From NCBI GenBank assembly GCA_022747635.1, contig JAKTNV010000005.1, positions 90,523,469 through 90,587,468 on the forward strand: a stretch of DNA of 64,000 nt, read 5' to 3'. This document shows, one piece after another, positions 58,803 to 64,000 of the stretch. The notes beneath the pieces are model-generated. The model worked only from the letters and a program-made list of their open reading frames with translations, made no database searches and was not told where the DNA came from. Position 1 is the stretch's first letter, and each line of letters starts with the position of its first letter. Origin of the DNA: Hetaerina americana (taxonomy: Eukaryota > Arthropoda > Insecta > Odonata > Calopterygidae). The position numbers and the translations under genes were made by a program.

Positions 58803-59683
58803 GCAATATTCTTTAACTTCGAGGCCATGCATATTACTCGTATGGTCCCTACACCACATATAGAAAATGAAGCACCCTTTTGTTGCCAGGGGACCGCGTG
58901 AGGCCATATCCCCGCGAGAGGAGGGACGAGGGTTTTTTTACTAAAAAAAAATTTTTGGTGCCCTGGAAGTCACCACTAGGATGTGTGGCAGAGAGTGAAT
59001 ACGCACCTGACTAATTTTGGCCATAACATTTTTACGCCTACCGCGTTCGGACAATGTTATTCTGATTCCTTATCGTTCGTGGAAAAAATGGCATCTTAAA
59101 TCCATCTCTTCCACACTTAATATCTCTAATTTTATCAAAATGATCTCTTCTGCCGTGATACGACGGCGGTAATGATATATTTTCAACATCACTGCTAAAG
59201 AGACGATCTTCCAATTTATGAAAGAGTAATTTGATCTGTAATTTAACCTTCGCTCCGTGAGTGATTCCCAGGCTAGCTGCTCTATTATTTTGGATGCGCT
59301 ACTAAGTTTATCATAACAACGCTTTACAAATCTAGCTCCTCTACCCTGCACGTGATCCAATTCGGCGATCAATCCAACTTCGCGAGGATCCCATATACTT
59401 GCAGCATATTCTAAAGGAGGTATAACCAACGACAGATAAAATTTCTCTTTGACTTTTCATCACATTTACAAAATATTCTTCTAATAAATCCTTCTTTTAG
59501 CAGTTTGTCCGCATATTTCCCATATGTGTTTCACCCAGGAGAGGTCGTGAGTGAGGGTAACGCCCAAGTATTTAATCGAATCTATACATTCCATTTCGGC
59601 GTTCCCGGTTCAGTAGTCGTTCGGAAGGGAAATGCTCTTTTTCCAAAAATTCATCACTTTTCACCTTTTCAGGTTTAATTCTA

Positions 59684-60436
59684 CGAGGGTCATCCGGAAA
59701 GTAGTACCCGTTCGTGAAATAAAGACACAAAAGTAAATATTAACAAACATAAAAAATTTTATTTGAAAGAGGATACTTTAAACTACTTCTCAACATAATC
59801 TCCAAGCAAATTAAGGCATTTGTCATAACGTGTGACAAGTTTCTGTATTCCTGCTGCATAGTCCTTCGCCGCCAGCTCATTGAGATACGCGAGGGACCCA
59901 TCTTGCACAAATTTGTGCATAATGCAGATGGTGTTTAACAATTTCATGAACAATTGTTCGAGAAACATTGGGAAAATGCTCACAGATGTCATCAATTGTG
60001 ACGCGCCGATCGTTCCTCACGAATTCGTCAACTGAGCTCACCAGTTGGTCTGTAATGACAGACGGTCTCCCCGAACGCTCATCGTCGTGTGTGTTCCCCC
60101 TCCCCATGTTGAAGTTGCGACACCACCGCCGAACAGACGACTCGTCCATTACATTGTCTCCATACACCTCCTTTAATTGGCGATGAATATCACATGGGCG
60201 AACGTTTCTTGCATTGAGGAATTTAATCACTGCCGTCACTTCACAACTGGCGGCGTTCTCAATTTTTTTAAACATTGTAAACAATCACAGAAACAACACA
60301 GGCAATGCTAGCGTCACGCAACTTGGCTCAGAGAAGGCAGACAAGCCACTGAAGCTATCTGACCTCGTCCAGCGGCTACTCGCGTCGTCAGCACTTCATG
60401 CGGCACGAACGGGTACTACTTTCCGGATGACCCTCG
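59684..60436 (-). mobile_element. 753-bp mariner deletion derivative, copy 3
   Basis: TA duplications (59682-59683, 60437-60438). Same ends and length as the copies at 8663 and 32807. The 135-codon HTH frame is open (60284-59877), with Thr for Arg in CEVTAVIK and Gln for Lys in YAQICARW. Inserted in a CR1-like LINE. Confidence 0.95.
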
Positions 60437-61071
60437 TAATTGCGAATTGTCGGACCAACGTTTTATTGCATTTAGGTCATCTGCTAAAGCTAATTGATGC
60501 TCAGGATTACAGAGATCCCTGTAAACCGCTGTTTCTTCGGCAAATAATCGCATCTTACTAGTGACCACGCAGTCAATGGTGTTAACGTAAAAAGAGGTTC
60601 GATAACACTACCCTGGGGAACACCTGAAGCAACTTCTACTGCATTTGAGCAAACTCCATCTCTGACTACTCTTCATACCCGACCGTACAAAACGTTCAAC
60701 CCGGGATATTTCTATATATGCAATGTGCTTCCAGTTTCATGAGTTGTTTACTGAGACGTACTTCGTCGAAAGCTTTCTTAAAATTTGTCGACTGGAACAT
60801 TGCTCTCTCCCGAAGTAATAATATCGTGAACATAAAGCGCAAGTTGTGTCCTGCAGGACCTGCCTTTCCGGAAACCGTGCTGATTTTCCATTAATAACTC
60901 CAGATTATCAAATATATCTCACCATCGAACTAGCGACTAAATTTTCCATAAACTTCCATGAAATGGATGTGAGGGAAGTAAGTCTGTAATTGCTTGGTTT
61001 CTCCTTGTTCCCGATATAAATATTGGTGTTACGTTAGCGGTTTACAATCCCTGGGAAACTTGTGATCTCTT

Positions 61072-61247
61072 GAAGAATGATTTGGTACTTTCCCGGCGAA
61101 AAATGTTTTCCAAGATTATTCGGGTCTCCCTGTCCGGTCCTGTCTCCCTGTATTCGGGTATGCCCTGAAGACGATGGACGACTCGGCCATCGAAACGTCG
61201 GCAAACCTACGAACATGGACCCGGTGGGAGACCCGAATAATCTTGGA
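61072..61247 (+). mobile_element. 176-bp hammerhead-bearing insertion, 16-bp TSD
   Basis: The duplication aaacttgtgatctctt lies at 61056-61071 and 61248-61263. Perfect 25-bp inverted arms lie at 61106-61130 and 61226-61250 (the right arm overlaps the start of the duplication). Between them on + is a hammerhead core: CTGAAGA (61165-61171), stem II CGATGG...CCATC, GAAA (61192-61195), cGTC. Confidence 0.75.
61160..61205 (+). ncRNA. Hammerhead ribozyme
   Basis: CTGAAGA, a strong 5-6 bp stem II, GAAA, then CGTCGG. Core complete; stems I and III are short, so activity needs testing. Confidence 0.6.
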
Positions 61248-61526
61248 AAACTTGTGATCTCTTATAGGATTAGAGGTAAGGTGGGGCTTCAAAGTACAAT
61301 AAAAGACGGTTAGGGAGTAACATGCACTACCGTATTTGCATTTCCGTCCTACTCGGTCATTGGGGAAGATTAAAAATGCCAAAAAGGTAAATTGCCTTTA
61401 GGACGCCAATGTCAAAAGCATCCGTGCACAAAAAGAAGTCACTCAAACGCCAGAAGGACACTTGAGTAACACATTGCAACAGGAAGGAATATTATATAGA
61501 TACAAAATAGAAGAAGAAATCGGGAT

Positions 61527-61645
61527 GGTACCGTAGCTAATACCATGGCCTCTCACCCAGAGGGCCCGGGTTAGAATACTGGAGATAGCAGGTAATTTTC
61601 AGCGGTATCCCGAACCCTAATTGAGGTGTTTTGTGGAGAGAACTG
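61527..61645 (+). repeat. SINE family 1, 5' head
   Basis: gggatggtaccgtagctaat, gcccgggttagaatactgg (altered B box), ttttcagcggtatcccgaac, ending abruptly at the RTE LINE (61646). Confidence 0.65.
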
Positions 61646-64000
61646 TTCCATCTGCTCTAGTTATTGCCTTCCTTCTTAAATGATTACCGTAGCCTTTGCC
61701 TTTCTGGAAAATCGAACGCCCTTTGTTTTATTTATACTGATTCTAATCCCATATCTATCACACTGAATTTCACATTCTCCCAGCAATGCTTGCAACCTCT
61801 TGGCTGACGGAGAAGCTAAAGCTTGGTTATCAGCAAACCTTACTGATAACAAGAAATCCCCTCCTATTTTCATTCCTACCTCCAGTTCTTCCCATGCCTC
61901 TTTAATCATTTCCTTCACATGTACGTTGAACAGCAACAGTGATAATGGCCAACCCTGCCTTACTCCCCGTTCCCTACCAGCACCTGAGCAGTGCGAGATA
62001 TATTCAGGTTGTGGATTAGCCTCCAGTGCATCCAATCTACTCATATTTTCTACAATATTCTCATTACTTTTCCCAATTCCCTCCATCAAACCCCTTTTCG
62101 AAATTTACAAAAAAGGCAAATACGTCCTGATTGTTTTTTATATTCCTCTCGATTAGTGATCTAATTACTGCAATGATATCGATCGTGCCTCTCCCCTTCC
62201 TTTACCCAAACTGATCATCCCCTAAGTAATCATTTTCCCTTCTCTCTATCCTTTTATTTTCTTTCCCTCTCTATCCATTTATGATCCTGAGAACAACTTT
62301 AGCTGCGTGGGATATCAAACTTATCGTCCTGTAGTCCTCACCTGATGTAGGCTTTACCTTTTTCGGAATAGGAACTAAAACTGATCTCACAAAGTCTTCC
62401 GGCCATATTCCTTCCTCGTAAATACTACGGATCAGCCCATATAGCCTCTTCCTCCCACATTTTCCTAAACATTTTAATAGTTCAGCGGGAATGCTATCCA
62501 CCCCCACGACCTTTTTTAGTTTCATCTCCCTTAATGCCCTTTCTATCTCAATGTCTAGCATGCCTGGACCTAAGCTATCTTCCTCCACGTCATGTTCCTT
62601 TTCAATGTCTAACTTTGTTGGTCTAAGCTCTTTACTATACAGTTCTTCTATACATTCCTTCCATCTCTTTTGGATCTCTCCTGAGTGAACTATTACCTTA
62701 CCCGCCTTATCTCTAACCGCTATCGTTGATCTCCCTTTCTTATTTCCCGATAAAGATTTAACTTTGCTGTACAGCGCACTATTTCACCCTTCCTCTGCAA
62801 ACTTTCCATATCCTCGCACTGCGTGTTCCACCATGCTTCTTTTTCTTTATTTATAGCCCGTCTCAATTATTTAACTTTTTGTACATCCTTCTGCCTAATT
62901 CTGTGTTAATATTCTTCCATTTTCTCCTCTCATCCATCTTGATAATCATCTCATCCGTGATCCATGGTTTTCTAGTCCTTTTCCCATTAACGGTTGCTAT
63001 AGTTTCTTTTGCGTTTTCCGATATCCCTTTCTTGAAACCTTCCATTTTTCTTCGATATTACTTAGCTCATTACCATCCCCCATGGTTTCCTCTACCGCCT
63101 GTTTGTACTTCTTCCTTTTCAATCCATTTAGTGCTTCTACATTCCATTTTCTTACCCGCCGCCCCTGCCTCATCTTTTTGAAACGGGCGCTACACTTCAT
63201 AACAATTAAATGGTGGTCAGAATCCGCATCCGCACCCGGAGAGCTGTGCGAATTCATCACACTGTTCCTGAGCCTATGGCTAACCAGAATATATCCTAAC
63301 TGATACCTTTCTGAGTCACTTGGCATTTTCCATGTATACCTACGCCTTTTGTGGTATCTAAACCAAGTGTTGGTGATGACTAACCCCTGTCTCCTGCAGA
63401 ACTCAACTGCTTTCTCCCCGCGGTCATTCCTCCTGCCTAAACCGTAGTCCCCCACTTCATTACCATCTCTTCCCTCGGCTACCGTCGCATTCCAATCTCC
63501 CATCACTATCAAATGTTTCCCTGCAGGAACACACGCGATTTTGTCCTCTAATTGATCGTATATCCTATCGACCTCTTCCTCCGTATGGTTGTCCTGAATA
63601 ATAGCCAAGTTCGACGGTTCTGCTTTTATCTCTAATAGTAATATTCTATCCGTTACCTGTTCTATGTTGACTACGCTTCTTCCTACCTCTTCATTCAATA
63701 CTATGGTACCCCTCGTTGGCTCTTGTCCCCGTCGCTGTTCAGGATTATTCTATAATTATCACTCCAGTAATCCCCGCTATTCTTCCATCTCACCTCACTT
63801 TAACCTAAAATATCTAAATTTCTTCTTTCAATGTGTCGCTTAATATTCAATTGTTCCCGGCTCAGCTTTGTGGAAATTCATGTCAATCAAATGAAGAATA
63901 GAATGAATCTTTCCACTGTACTTTATTCACGTACAACTAGTTTCAACGCCCAAGCGTCATCTTCTTCATTTAATTAGTGTCGCTTAATATTCTCCCCTGT
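61646..64000 (-). mobile_element. RTE-type LINE, broken, with intact endonuclease
   Basis: Right to left on minus: endonuclease frame 63698-62997 (LIVMGDWNATVAEGRDGNEV, VITNTWFRYHKRRRYTW, PGADADSDHHLIVMKC), linker, RT entry (IPKKVKPTSGEDYRTISLIS), RT with FADN in place of FADD (VRFADNQALASPSAKRL). The C-terminus and 3' UTR are missing at a junction with a SINE head. A ribozyme insertion splits the 5' part at 63849-63976. The element continues past the window end. Confidence 0.8.
63849..63976 (-). mobile_element. 128-bp hammerhead-bearing insertion, 16-bp TSD
   Basis: A perfect duplication gtgtcgcttaatattc lies at 63833-63848 and 63977-63992, inside RTE. Minus reads gaagaaGATGACG, stem II CGC-ttgg-GCG, tGAAAC-TAG-TTGT, then AATAAAgtacagtgg, the hammerhead layout with core changes at the first bases. 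Size and the gtggaaattc module match the insertion at 2092-2220. Confidence 0.75.

Larger units (their letters stand above)
59056..61320 (-). mobile_element. CR1-like LINE with two insertions
   Basis: Right to left on minus: RT entry (NYR..SLTS), QHGFRKGRSCRTQLALYVHD (RT motif), SNVPVDKF...ESFRR, then the C-terminus LEYAASIWDPREVGLIAELD, VQGRGARFVKRCYDKLSSAS, LTERRLNYRSN and a clean stop after RCHFFHER. Split by the mariner at 59684-60436 and the ribozyme insertion at 61072-61247, each with target duplications. Confidence 0.75.

Overview
Eukaryotic genomic DNA, almost certainly from an arthropod and most likely an insect. The reasons are a spliced ionotropic-receptor (IR) gene end, many mariner elements, RTE-type and CR1/Jockey-like LINEs, Penelope-like elements (PLEs) with hammerhead ribozymes, a Helitron, tRNA-derived SINEs and long (TA)n microsatellites. 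There is no bacterial gene layout, no CRISPR and no operon structure. I cannot name the species.

Layout. 1-8.1 kb is the host part. The 3' end of an IR/ionotropic glutamate receptor-type gene lies on + (exons 666-744, 3442-3632, 3751-3848; the phases match and the fourth membrane helix reads cleanly). A convergent minus-strand gene is proposed from four phase-compatible candidate exons (8046-7915, 7449-7298, 5274-5227, 4719-4569), whose product I do not recognise. From 8.6 kb onward nearly everything identifiable is transposon. That part holds three 753-bp near-identical mariner deletion derivatives (8663, 32807, 59684). It also has at least six other mariner lineages, one with a single frameshift (47143-48454). 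There are five PLE pieces (13.0, 14.3, 26.1, 31.3 and 37.8 kb), RTE LINEs (10.1, 22.8, 34.0, 48.5 and 61.6 kb) and CR1-like LINEs (27.5, 28.7, 50.9 and 59.1 kb). A Helitron helicase remnant lies at 39.6-42.1 kb. A roughly 0.65-kb repeat with a GC hairpin and a (GTAGAT)n end recurs in more than a dozen pieces.

How the parts relate. The elements are deeply nested, which gives relative ages: mariner in PLE, mariner in LINE, SINE in RTE, LINE in RTE, and the GC-hairpin repeat in RTE, in Helitron and in mariner. The most interesting layer is a set of small (128-207 bp) insertions that carry a hammerhead-ribozyme core and are flanked by 12-16 bp direct repeats (2080-2232, 29880-30110, 61056-61263, 63833-63992). 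Further ribozyme-like units sit at 19.6, 20.6 and 50.0 kb and at PLE 3' ends. Two of these units are near-perfect palindromes holding ribozymes on both strands. I read them as non-autonomous, ribozyme-bearing retroposons mobilised by PLE machinery. That is an inference from structure; the target-site duplications and cores are visible directly.
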